Assembly: GCA_052148715.1 (NCBI GenBank)
Contig: JBKQHQ010000130.1
Location: 1 to 64,000, forward strand
Source: JBKQHQ01 sp052148715
GTDB taxonomy: Bacteria > Pseudomonadota > Alphaproteobacteria > Rhizobiales > Xanthobacteraceae
Length of the DNA: 64,000 bases
Direction: 5' to 3'
Part shown: positions 1-9,621 of the stretch, in pieces
Position numbering within the stretch: the stretch's first letter is position 1
Layout: the number at the start of each line of letters is the position of its first letter
Position numbers and translations under genes: made by a program
The notes under the pieces: generated by a model
Databases searched by the model: none
Told to the model about the DNA's origin: nothing
Seen by the model: the letters and a program-made list of their open reading frames with translations, nothing else

Positions 1-127
1 CCGCGTCCTGTTCGGCAAGTGGTCGGGCACCGAGGTCAAGATCGACGGCCAGGAGCTCCTAATCATGAAGGAGTCCGACATCATGGGCATCATCGACGAG
101 CCGGTGGCCAAGAAGAAGGCCGCGTAA
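1..127 (+). CDS. groES: GroES co-chaperonin, C-terminal part (5' end outside window)
   Basis: The open frame entering from the left edge encodes about 41 residues of the GroES C-terminus (segments KWSGTEVKIDGQELLIMKES and DIMGIIDEP) and ends in a lysine/alanine tail with TAA at 125-127. GroES forms the heptameric lid of the GroEL folding chamber. It lies upstream of groEL on the same strand, as expected for a groESL operon, but the spacer is unusually long (165 bp) and repeat-derived. The start, promoter and any CIRCE or heat-shock element lie outside the window. Confidence 0.95.
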   Translation, partial: RVLFGKWSGTEVKIDGQELLIMKESDIMGIIDEPVAKKKAA

Positions 128-133
128 TTCGTG

Positions 134-253
134 CGTCATGCCCGCGCATAGCCGTTCGAAGAACGGCGTACTGCGTACGCCTATGTCGCGACATCCACGT
201 CTTGCTTGTTCGCAGGAAAGTCGTGGATGGCCGGAACAAGTCCGGCCATGACG
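134..253. repeat. Palindromic intergenic repeat inside the groESL operon
   Basis: The spacer begins with CGTCATGCCCGCGC and ends with GGCCATGACGG, so the outer arms are inverted. Internal dyads are visible: GCCGTTC/GAACGGC at 151-167, ATCCAC/GTGGAT around 193-227 and GGCCGG/CCGGCC near 230-248. Cores of the type GTGGATGGCCGG..CCGGCCATGACG are common between genes in Bradyrhizobium and relatives (recalled, not searched). In the transcript it would fold into several hairpins between groES and groEL. Confidence 0.75.
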
Positions 254-292
254 GAAGCAAAAGCAAACACAAATTCTACGGAGTAAATTCAA

Positions 293-1930
<1,638 letters not shown>

Positions 1931-1998
1931 TCTCGCAGCGATCCAGTCAAAGTTGTTCGTCGGGAGTGCTCAAGCCATGAGAACACGTACGAGCAGCA

Positions 1999-2020
1999 AA
2001 ACGGCCTTCCTCGGCCGTTT
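1999..2020 (+). terminator. Candidate Rho-independent terminator of groESL
   Basis: An 8-bp perfect stem AAACGGCC/GGCCGTTT with a 6-nt loop (TTCCTC) lies 69 bp after the groEL stop. The T run is short and forms part of the stem, followed by AATA, so termination may be only partial. The next gene starts 26 bp further on, which suits a separate or read-through transcript. Confidence 0.6.
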
Positions 2021-2045
2021 AATAGGGATGATAGGGAGGCGAGCG

Positions 2046-2351
2046 ATGCGCGCGACATGGCGGCTGCGAAGCCGCACGGAGGGCGGTGCAGCGCTCGGTT
2101 TTCCCAATCAGAACCGCTTTTATGATGCGACGCGTCGCGCCGTTCGGTTTTGGGGATATGACAGCGTCATCGAGAGCTCGTTTTTCGTGCCGGAAGATTC
2201 ACTGAAGCAACTGCAACCGAACATGCGGTGCAATGAAAGCGGCATCTTGGCGGCCTTCGATCTCCATCGGGACCGGATCTTGGCCGCCGCCGCCAGGGTC
2301 TATGTGCGTGGCCGCAAGGGTTCATACGATCTATTGGCCGCCGACCTTTGA
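2046..2351 (+). CDS. DUF1488 family small protein
   Basis: Encodes 101 residues. The core, FPNQNRFYDATRRAVRFWGY followed by DSVIESSFFVPEDSLKQL, matches DUF1488, a family of small cytoplasmic proteins of unknown function. The open frame extends upstream into groEL, but a start at 2046 is preferred: GGAGG lies at 2035-2039 with 6-nt spacing, and this start lies beyond the groEL terminator hairpin. An ATG at 1977 is the alternative. No catalytic residues are apparent. Confidence 0.75.
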   Translation: MRATWRLRSRTEGGAALGFPNQNRFYDATRRAVRFWGYDSVIESSFFVPEDSLKQLQPNMRCNESGILAAFDLHRDRILAAAARVYVRGRKGSYDLLAADL

Positions 2352-2419
2352 GCCAACCCAATGACGCGCGGCGGTCCCCTGGCGGGACCAGGGATCCAGG
2401 TGCTCGCACCGGCAATAGG

Positions 2420-2707
2420 CTAATGTTTTTGTACCAGCTCATAAATGCGCTGCAACAGCGGGACGATGCGCTGCAGGGCACGATCGCAAGCCTCGCCATC
2501 TGAACCGCCGCAGTGGAAGCGGGCGACCGTCCAGTTGGCGGCGCTGGTGTAGTCCACGATGGGAGCGACAACCACCCCAAACGCTTTGCCGCAACCCGGG
2601 AAGGTATGCAGATCGGCGATGATCAGCCGCTCGATCTCATCTTTCGTCATGGGCAGCTTATCCATCCCGGCCCGTTCGCTGGCCATTTCTTCGTCCGCCG
2701 CTGTCAC
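2420..2707 (-). CDS. Hypothetical protein, 95 aa
   Basis: Encodes 95 residues starting at a GTG (2707-2705) that overlaps the TGA of the upstream gene (GTGA), a translationally coupled arrangement. The protein has an acidic N-terminus, a central ADLHTFPGCGKAFGVVVAPI segment with two cysteines in the chain, and a C-terminal helix ending LLQRIYELVQKH. It resembles uncharacterised proteins seen in Bradyrhizobium-type genomes, but no domain or function can be assigned. It converges on the DUF1488 gene. Confidence 0.6.
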   Translation of the reverse strand: MTAADEEMASERAGMDKLPMTKDEIERLIIADLHTFPGCGKAFGVVVAPIVDYTSAANWTVARFHCGGSDGEACDRALQRIVPLLQRIYELVQKH

Positions 2708-3093
2708 GCGTCGTCCTTATGTTTGTGTAGGAAACGGGCGATCTGCCCCCTTAGGGCCGATGTCTGCAGCAGCTGGCCCATGGAGCCGGCGTTGTCGAAC
2801 AGCTCTCGCTGCAGTTTTTGCGGTATGGTGTTCCACTGCATGATGACCGCGGCGCCGAGGCAGCGCAGAACCTGCTCCTCGGTTTCCGCGAGGGCGTCGC
2901 CTTCTTCGCGATCCTGCTCGGACGGCTGCAGTGTTTTCTCGAAATTATTCGCAAGCCACTCTTCATTGCTGGCGAGGGCGGTGTAGTTCTGCTCGCGCTT
3001 GCGAAATTCGCGAGCTTCCTCCGGGATATTTGTCGTCTCGACCAATCGCGCGTATTCAATCGCTTTCGCACGATATTGCTTGGGCGTAAACAT
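2704..3093 (-). CDS. Hypothetical protein, 129 aa
   Basis: Begins MFTPKQYRAKAIEYARLVET, a charged helical N-terminus seen in many uncharacterised Hyphomicrobiales proteins. A Glu-rich middle follows, then a helix ending RGQIARFLHKHKDDA. It has no signal peptide or membrane segment. The frame is open up to 3192, but ATG 3093 gives the family-like N-terminus. Its stop overlaps the start of the 95-aa gene, so the two form an operon. Function unknown. Confidence 0.65.
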   Translation of the reverse strand: MFTPKQYRAKAIEYARLVETTNIPEEAREFRKREQNYTALASNEEWLANNFEKTLQPSEQDREEGDALAETEEQVLRCLGAAVIMQWNTIPQKLQRELFDNAGSMGQLLQTSALRGQIARFLHKHKDDA

Positions 3094-3231
3094 GCGGCGC
3101 GGGCCCCTATCAAGCGACAGTTTCAGCAGCGATGCTGATATGGGGACGACGCAGCCAATTGGCGAGGCCGGGTGCCGGGTATTTATCAGCAAGCACTCAG
3201 CGAGATTGGGGTACCATGACCGGAGCCTGGT

Positions 3232-5121
3232 CTACGCGATCAGCGCGCGCCGCTCGATGGGCGGAACCAGCAGCTTGGTCACGGCCTCGAGCGGCTGCGG
3301 CCTGCTGAAGAGATAGCCCTGCATCTCGGTGCAGCCGAGCGCCTGCACGCGTTGCATTTGCTGGGTCGTTTCGACGCCTTCGGCGGTCGTGCGCATGTTA
3401 AGGCTGCTCGCGAGCCCCGCGACCGCGCGCACGATCGCGACGGATTCTTCGCTCTCAGCGAGCCCGGATATGAAGCAGCGATCGATCTTGATCTTGTCGA
3501 AAGGGAAGCTTCGCAGGTAGCTGAGGGACGAATAGCCGGTGCCGAAATCATCCATCGAGATGTGGACGCCAAGGGCGCGCAGCTGATGCAGCGTACCGAG
3601 CGTCTGCTCGCTGTTCTGCATAAGGACCGCCTCGGTGATCTCAAGCTCAAGGCGATTGGCCGGCAGTCCAGAGGCGGCCAAAGCATTAACGATCATCGGC
3701 AACAGATTCTGGTTCATGATTTGAATGGGCGAGAGATTGACCGCGACTTTCACGTCGTCCGGCCAGCGAGTGGCGTCGGTGCAGGCCTTGCGCAACAACC
3801 ATTCGCCGAGCGGCACGATCAATCCGATCTCTTCCGCGACGGGAATGAATTCGGCCGGCGAGATCGTACCCCGCTCGGCGTGATGCCAGCGCAGCAGCGC
3901 CTCGCAGCAGCTCACGCGCCCATCGTGTAAAGTGACGATAGGCTGATAGAAGAGCTCGAACTGACTGGCCTCGAGCGCCGAGCGGAGCGCCAATTCGAGG
4001 GTGCGGCGGGCCTTCATCCGTGCATCCATTTCCGGCTCGAAGAAGCAATAGGTGTTGCGGCCGTCGGACTTGGCACCGTACAGAGCCATATCGGCATTCT
4101 TGATCAGCTCGGTCGGGTCGGTGCCGTCGTCGGGTGCGACCGCAATGCCGACACTGGTATCGACGATGACGGCGTGGCCCTTCAGATCATAGGGGGCGTG
4201 CAAGACATTGCGAACCGCCCGCGCCAGCTTGGCAGCGTCCGCCGGCGAGTCGATTCGGCCTTGAATGATGGCGAACTCGTCGCCGCCGACCCGGGCAACC
4301 GTGTCGGTTTCCTTGAGGCAACTACGCAGCCGAGTAGCGATGGCTTGCAAGAGCTCATCGCCGACCGGATGACCAAGGGTGTCATTGACGCTCTTGAAAT
4401 GATCGAGGTCAAGGTAATGCACCGCGAGGCGGTCGCCGCGGCCGAGGTCGGCGAGCGCGTGGGCAAGGCGCTCACGCAATTGCACTCGGTTTGGCAGGTC
4501 AGTCAATGCATCATGCCGCGCCATGTGGAAAATCTGCTTCTCGGCGCGCCGCCGCTCGGTGATGTCCTCATGGGTCGCGACCCAGCCGCCGTCGGGCGTC
4601 GGATGGTTGAGGACGGCCATCGTGCGGCCATCCGCGAGCTCGACCAGCACGGTTTCGGAGTGCTTGGCGGTAATACGTTGCAACAATGCCTCGATGTAGC
4701 TTTCGGGATCGCCGGAAAATGTGCCGTTCGCGGCGCGCAGCTGCAGCAGGTCGCGTAGATGACATCCTGGCTTCACGGCTTCTGGATCAAGCGCATACAT
4801 ACCCAGGTAGCGCCGGTTACAGATCACCAGCCGGGCCTGCGCGTCGAACATCAGGAGGCCCTGTGACATGTTATTGAGCGCAGCCTCGAGCACGCTGCGC
4901 ACCGATTGCAGCTCGGCAGTGCGCTCATCAACCAGGCATTCGAGACCGCGATTGAGCTGATCGACTTCCTCCATCATCAAGGCGATGGAGCGATCCGTGC
5001 GGCGGCGGTCACAGTCTGCCTCCTCGTAGGCGGCGCTGACGAGCGTACCCAACGCGTCGATATCGACCGCACCTGAGGCCAGCCGTGCCTTTGCGAGCTG
5101 CTTGGCAAACAGTTTGTGCAC
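3232..5121 (-). CDS. PAS-GGDEF-EAL bifunctional c-di-GMP enzyme
   Basis: Encodes 629 residues. Order: an N-terminal helical/coiled region (1-75), a PAS-like sensor (about 76-190, ending THEDITERRRAEKQ), GGDEF (about 200-365) and EAL (about 375-625). The active-site GGDEF is intact at 279-283, so diguanylate cyclase activity is possible; the inhibitory RxxD site is altered (KETD at 270-273). The EAL domain keeps EALLR (407-411), DDFGTG and AEGVE, so phosphodiesterase activity is also expected. No transmembrane segment is seen, suggesting a cytoplasmic enzyme. The gene starts 5 bp after the FIST gene, so the FIST protein is the likely sensory partner. Confidence 0.92.
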   Translation of the reverse strand: MHKLFAKQLAKARLASGAVDIDALGTLVSAAYEEADCDRRRTDRSIALMMEEVDQLNRGLECLVDERTAELQSVRSVLEAALNNMSQGLLMFDAQARLVICNRRYLGMYALDPEAVKPGCHLRDLLQLRAANGTFSGDPESYIEALLQRITAKHSETVLVELADGRTMAVLNHPTPDGGWVATHEDITERRRAEKQIFHMARHDALTDLPNRVQLRERLAHALADLGRGDRLAVHYLDLDHFKSVNDTLGHPVGDELLQAIATRLRSCLKETDTVARVGGDEFAIIQGRIDSPADAAKLARAVRNVLHAPYDLKGHAVIVDTSVGIAVAPDDGTDPTELIKNADMALYGAKSDGRNTYCFFEPEMDARMKARRTLELALRSALEASQFELFYQPIVTLHDGRVSCCEALLRWHHAERGTISPAEFIPVAEEIGLIVPLGEWLLRKACTDATRWPDDVKVAVNLSPIQIMNQNLLPMIVNALAASGLPANRLELEITEAVLMQNSEQTLGTLHQLRALGVHISMDDFGTGYSSLSYLRSFPFDKIKIDRCFISGLAESEESVAIVRAVAGLASSLNMRTTAEGVETTQQMQRVQALGCTEMQGYLFSRPQPLEAVTKLLVPPIERRALIA

Positions 5122-5126
5122 GAATG

Positions 5127-6266
5127 CTATCCCACGGCCTCGCGCAGCGAGGTGACAGTCATGGTCTGATTGTGCAGCTCGCAGGCGCCCGACACCGCGT
5201 GCGGGGAGATTTCACCATAGGAGTAGAAGCCGGCGCGGATGGGGGAGGCGACTTCTCCCAGCGCTTCGAGCTCCTCGGTGATGCGTTGACCCATCAGCAG
5301 GCGGCGTCCGATGCAGCTTACGATCAGCGAAACCTCGTCGTTGTTTGGATTGCCGGCTCGGCCGCCGCGTGCTTGACGCGCAGCCTCGGCCGCGCCGGCG
5401 GCCAAGTGATCGAAGTTGCCGCGCATCAACCGCCCCATCCAGCCCACCGGTACGTCGCCGGCGAAGATCAGCGAGCGGTCATCGCGGTCGATCCCTACGA
5501 TCGCACGAATAACTTCGTGATTGGGGCGCTGCGGGTCTTGGATCTGCAGCGGAAACCGTAATGCCGTGAACGGCAGGCCCTTGATCTCATCTTCGTCGAG
5601 ATAACGCTCGTAGAGATCGAGCGCCGGCTGCCCGTCGAGCTCGAGCACGACATTGCCATTCGACTTGGTGACCCGGCGACGCGGTCCAAAGCCATCCCAC
5701 CCGCCGGCCATGCCGTGACCGATGCGGATTTCATCGCCATAGAAACCGATCGCACCGACGATCTGGCTGCGCGGCGCGCAATCGGCGCTGACCAGCGTTT
5801 CCCGGAATGCAGCGCCGTCGCCGGCGAGCCCACCGGTCACCGGAATCCTGTGACCGGTCACCGCCGTCATGCCGGCGACAAGGTTGCCGCCGTTCACGCG
5901 CAATCCGTCGCAGAGAACGAAGATGCCGGCGAGACCGTCGGCCATCAGTTCGCGGCCGATCGATTCCCCGCAGCTGCGTGAGTGCTCCGGACTCGGCACC
6001 TCCTCGCAAACGAGCTTGAGCCTGGTGGCACGAAAGCGCATGGCAACCGCGGCGATCTCCTCGTCGCCCAAATCGACGCCCGAGATCTGCTCGCCCGTGC
6101 AACCGAGGATGCGAGCCTCCGGAAACATTGAGCGCAATTCGTGGAAACGCGTCCCATCGGCCAAGGCGCCGCGGGCGCCGAAGTAAAGGACCAGGTCGGC
6201 ATTGCTGACGCTATCGCCGCGGTGCCAGCCGGCGGGCTCACTCCAGTGCAATTGCTCTGCGCGCAT
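5127..6266 (-). CDS. FIST-domain sensory protein
   Basis: Encodes 379 residues from ATG 6266, with an AAGGGA-like ribosome site upstream. The N-terminal FIST domain contains GCTGEQISG, FVLCDGLRVNGGNLVAGM and GGLAGDGAAF. The FIST-C half contains LYERYLDE, RAIVGIDRDD and a C-terminal GFYSYGEISP motif. FIST proteins are ligand-sensing input modules, and some (NosP) bind heme and sense nitric oxide. It is the first gene of a two-gene unit with the GGDEF-EAL enzyme 5 bp downstream, so it probably controls c-di-GMP turnover. Heme binding is inferred only by analogy. Confidence 0.88.
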   Translation of the reverse strand: MRAEQLHWSEPAGWHRGDSVSNADLVLYFGARGALADGTRFHELRSMFPEARILGCTGEQISGVDLGDEEIAAVAMRFRATRLKLVCEEVPSPEHSRSCGESIGRELMADGLAGIFVLCDGLRVNGGNLVAGMTAVTGHRIPVTGGLAGDGAAFRETLVSADCAPRSQIVGAIGFYGDEIRIGHGMAGGWDGFGPRRRVTKSNGNVVLELDGQPALDLYERYLDEDEIKGLPFTALRFPLQIQDPQRPNHEVIRAIVGIDRDDRSLIFAGDVPVGWMGRLMRGNFDHLAAGAAEAARQARGGRAGNPNNDEVSLIVSCIGRRLLMGQRITEELEALGEVASPIRAGFYSYGEISPHAVSGACELHNQTMTVTSLREAVG

Positions 6267-6642
6267 GGATAAACATCCCTTAAGACCGGAGATTGGAGCT
6301 CCGGGAAAATATGGAGCATCATTGAACATTCGGTTATGGGGCGTAGTTAATACAACTAACAAAGAGATTCCGCGTCCGGCCATCTGAGATAGGAGCTGAA
6401 ATGGTGTAGCGTAATTGTATAAAAATTGAAAAGAATGCTATGTTGACACGTGATCGGCAGTGAAGCCGAGCAATCTCGGGCCCAAGCCCTGATCGGGATT
6501 GCGTCGTCGCCCGCGGTCCGCATTTGCACGGCGCGAACCTGGCTCGACGAGGATGTCGGGAGGGGCGTCGCGATGCAAACTGAGATGTTTGCGTGCGTCG
6601 CGCAATCGAGGCAAATAAGAGATTAACGTGGGAGGTGTTTTC
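6267..6642. other. Divergent regulatory region between FIST gene and prpE
   Basis: This 376-bp gene-free stretch separates two divergent genes. It holds an AT-rich segment near 6400-6445 containing TTGACA at 6441, probably promoter material. An 18-bp palindrome GCAAAC-N6-GTTTGC at 6575-6592 lies about 50 bp before prpE. No RNA gene was recognised. Confidence 0.5.
6575..6592. promoter_or_regulatory. Candidate operator palindrome upstream of prpE
   Basis: GCAAAC, a 6-nt spacer and GTTTGC form a perfect dyad 50 bp upstream of the prpE start codon, a position typical of a repressor or activator site. The cognate regulator is unknown; a short-chain acyl-CoA-responsive regulator is one possibility given the downstream gene. 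Confidence 0.35.
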
Positions 6643-8562
6643 ATGGCATATGGTACGAGCAGTGGGTATCGCGAGGTCTATGCCCATTGGCAGCGCGATC
6701 CGCTCGGCTTTTGGGGGGAGGCAGCGCAGGCGATCGATTGGTACGTGCCGGCAAAGCTTGTGTTCGACCGCTCGGTCGGCGTCTACGGGCGCTGGTTCGT
6801 CGGCGCGCAATGCAACACCTGCTGGAATGCCGTTGACCGCCACGTCGCGGGCGGCCGCGCGAGCCAGCCGGCGCTCATCTACGATTCCCCCGTCAGCGCA
6901 ACCAAGCGCACGCTGACCTATGCGGACTTGTTGTCGGAGATCCGCGCGCTGGCCGGGATTCTGCAGGATTTCGGCGTCGAGAAGGGCGATCGCGTCATCC
7001 TCTACATACCCATGGTGCCGGAGGCGGTGATCGCTATGCTCGCCTGCGCGCGTATCGGGGCGATCCACTCAGTGGTGTTCGGCGGTTTCGCGGCGAAGGA
7101 GCTCGCAACCCGCATCGACGACGCGCGGCCAAAGCTCGTGTTGTCGGCAAGCTGCGGCATCGAGCCGGGCCGCATCGTGAGCTACAAGCCGCTGCTCGAT
7201 GAGGCGCTTGCGCTCGCCGCGGCCAAGCCTGACGCCTGCATCATCCTGCAGCGACGCGAGTGCGAGGCGGCGATGGTTGACGGGCGTGATTACGATTGGG
7301 CGAGCTTGCGCGAGGCAGCGCGCAAGGCCGACCGGCGGGTCGACTGTGTCCCGGTCTTGGCCACCGATCCGCTCTACATCCTTTACACGTCGGGAACGAC
7401 GGGCAAACCCAAGGGCGTCGTGCGCGACAATGGCGGCCATATGGTCGCGCTGAAATGGTCCATGCCGAACCTGTACGGCATCGCACCCGGTGAGGTCTGG
7501 TGGTCAGGATCGGACGTCGGCTGGGTGGTCGGGCACAGCTACATCGTCTATGCGCCACTGCTGCACGGCTGCACCAGCATCCTCTACGAGGGCAAGCCGG
7601 TGGGCACGCCGGACGCCGGCGCGTTCTGGCGGGTGTGCGGTGAGCACGGCGTCGTGGCGCTGTTCACGGCGCCGACCGCCTTCCGCGCCATCAAGAAGGA
7701 GGACCCGCACGGCAAGCTGATCGGCAACTATGACCTCAAGAAGTTCCGGGCGCTGTTTCTCGCCGGCGAGCGCGCCGACCCCGATACGGTGATCTGGGCG
7801 GAAAACAAACTCAACGTGCCGGTGATCGATCATTGGTGGCAGACGGAGACCGGCTGGGCCATTGCCGGAAACCCGGTGGGTCTCGGCATGCTGCCGGTCA
7901 AGCACGGCTCGCCGACCGTGGCGATGCCGGGTTATGACGTGCAGATCGTCGACGAGGCGGCGCGGCCCGTCGCGCCCAACACGATGGGCTCGATCGTGGT
8001 CAAGCTGCCACTGCCTCCGGCGTGCCTGCCGACGCTGTGGCAGCAGGACGCGCGTTTTGCGGAAAGCTACCTGGCCGAGTTCCCCGGCTACTACAAGACG
8101 GCCGACGCGGGCTTCAAGGACGAGGACGGCTACATCTATGTCATGGGCCGCACCGACGACATCATCAACGTCGCGGGGCATCGGCTTTCGACCGGCGGGA
8201 TGGAGGAGGTCTTGGCCGCGCACCAGGATGTGGCCGAATGCGCGGTGATCGGGATCAAGGACGAGGTGAAGGGCGAGGTGCCGTGCGGCTTCGCAGTGCT
8301 GAAGGCGGGCGTAAACCGACCGCCGGACGAGATCGAGCGCGAGCTCGTTGCCCTGGTGCGCGAGAAGATCGGCCCGGTCGCGGCGTTCAAGTTGGCGCTG
8401 ACGGTGGCGCGGCTACCGAAGACACGCTCGGGCAAGATCTTGCGTGGCACGATGAAGAAAATCGCCGATGGCGAGGCCTGGGTCGCGCCGGCGACGATCG
8501 ACGATCCGGCGATCCTCGACGAGATCGGAGCTGCCTTGAAAGGGAAGGGGGTGGGGACTTAG
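6643..8562 (+). CDS. prpE: Propionyl-CoA synthetase (AMP-forming)
   Basis: Encodes 639 residues of the acetyl/propionyl-CoA synthetase family, which activates propionate with ATP and CoA. Visible motifs are LYILYTSGTTGKPKGVVRDN (ATP binding, with the RDNGGH variant typical of PrpE), WWQTETGW, YYKTADAGFKDEDGY and the C-terminal RSGKILRGTMKK, whose lysine is the usual acetylation site. NAVDRHV and ALIYDSPV near the N-terminus also match PrpE. ATG 6643 is preferred because GGGAGG lies just upstream (about 6630-6635). No other prp genes are adjacent. Confidence 0.92.
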   Translation: MAYGTSSGYREVYAHWQRDPLGFWGEAAQAIDWYVPAKLVFDRSVGVYGRWFVGAQCNTCWNAVDRHVAGGRASQPALIYDSPVSATKRTLTYADLLSEIRALAGILQDFGVEKGDRVILYIPMVPEAVIAMLACARIGAIHSVVFGGFAAKELATRIDDARPKLVLSASCGIEPGRIVSYKPLLDEALALAAAKPDACIILQRRECEAAMVDGRDYDWASLREAARKADRRVDCVPVLATDPLYILYTSGTTGKPKGVVRDNGGHMVALKWSMPNLYGIAPGEVWWSGSDVGWVVGHSYIVYAPLLHGCTSILYEGKPVGTPDAGAFWRVCGEHGVVALFTAPTAFRAIKKEDPHGKLIGNYDLKKFRALFLAGERADPDTVIWAENKLNVPVIDHWWQTETGWAIAGNPVGLGMLPVKHGSPTVAMPGYDVQIVDEAARPVAPNTMGSIVVKLPLPPACLPTLWQQDARFAESYLAEFPGYYKTADAGFKDEDGYIYVMGRTDDIINVAGHRLSTGGMEEVLAAHQDVAECAVIGIKDEVKGEVPCGFAVLKAGVNRPPDEIERELVALVREKIGPVAAFKLALTVARLPKTRSGKILRGTMKKIADGEAWVAPATIDDPAILDEIGAALKGKGVGT

Positions 8563-8630
8563 GTCAGACGAGCACGATCGAGCCAAGAATTCGGGAGCTC
8601 TTGTCGAAACTCGAATGCAGGTGGTCGGTT

Positions 8631-9590
8631 GTGGGAGCCACGGCACGGCTTATCGCAGTGGTGATTGTCGGTTTGGCGGCCCCCATCGCGGGCGCTCCCC
8701 TGGCATCGGCGCAGCCCTCCGCCGAGGAGCAAAAGGCGGGCGCGCCGGCGGAGGGGGTACCGCCTGCGTCCGCCCCCGATGCGACGCTCGCACCCGAGAT
8801 GGGCGCCAAGACTGACGGAGTGTGCCGCGCCATCGAGCGCTCAGCCGCCGACAATGGCCTGCCGGTCGAGTTCTTCACGCGGCTCATTTGGCAAGAGAGC
8901 CGCTTCGATCCGAGCGCGCAGAGTCGGGCCGGCGCGCAAGGCATCGCCCAGTTCATGCCGCGCACCGCTTCTTGGCGGGGTCTCGCCAACCCATTCGAGC
9001 CCTTGGAGGCGCTGCGCGAATCCGCCGGCTATTTGCGCGAATTGCGCACGACCTTCGGCAACCTCGGGCTTGCAGCTGCCGCCTACAATGCCGGTCCCGG
9101 CCGGGTCAGCGCCTGGCTAGCGGGCCGTCGTGGGCTGCCGGGGGAGACGCGCGCCTATGTCCGCATCGTGACCGGCCATTCGGCCGATGAATGGGCAGGG
9201 CCCGAGCCGCCCAAATGGGAAGGTGCGGAAATTCCCAAAGGTGTGCCTTGCGCACAGCTCGTGAACCTCGTCACCGCCCAACCGTCCGCGTCGGGGGCCC
9301 CGAATACCTCTGGCGCCCCCTGGGCTCCGTGGGGCGTGCAACTGGCCGGCAATTGGTCGCAGGGCAAGGTGCTCGCCTCTTGGGAGCAATTGCGTCGGCG
9401 CTACACGCCGGTGTTGGGTGACCGGGAACCGCTCATCCTGCGCAGTCGCACATCAGGCATGGGCTACGCCTTGCGCTATCAGGTACGCATCGGCGAGAAC
9501 ACGCGCCAAGGCGCCGAGAGGCTTTGCACAAAGCTTCTAGCGGCCGGCGGCGCCTGCGTTGTCCTACGCAATCCCCCGGGCACCTCCTGA
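8631..9590 (+). CDS. Lytic transglycosylase (SLT domain) with SPOR-like C-terminus
   Basis: From GTG 8631 the protein is 319 residues and opens with a signal peptide (hydrophobic stretch, then PLASAQP). An Ala/Pro-rich linker leads to a soluble-lytic-transglycosylase domain: IWQESRFDPSAQSRAGAQGI (catalytic Glu about residue 89), QFMPRTA and AAAYNAGPGRVSAWL. It would cleave peptidoglycan in the periplasm. The last 80 residues (VQLAGNWSQGKVLASW to VVLRNP) resemble a SPOR domain that binds denuded glycan. A TTG at 8601 with GGGAG upstream is an alternative start. The frame remains open back into prpE, but that part is shadow. Confidence 0.85.
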   Translation: MGATARLIAVVIVGLAAPIAGAPLASAQPSAEEQKAGAPAEGVPPASAPDATLAPEMGAKTDGVCRAIERSAADNGLPVEFFTRLIWQESRFDPSAQSRAGAQGIAQFMPRTASWRGLANPFEPLEALRESAGYLRELRTTFGNLGLAAAAYNAGPGRVSAWLAGRRGLPGETRAYVRIVTGHSADEWAGPEPPKWEGAEIPKGVPCAQLVNLVTAQPSASGAPNTSGAPWAPWGVQLAGNWSQGKVLASWEQLRRRYTPVLGDREPLILRSRTSGMGYALRYQVRIGENTRQGAERLCTKLLAAGGACVVLRNPPGTS

Positions 9591-9621
9591 AGTCCGGGAA
9601 TCCCGTTGGCGTCGTGCGTCC

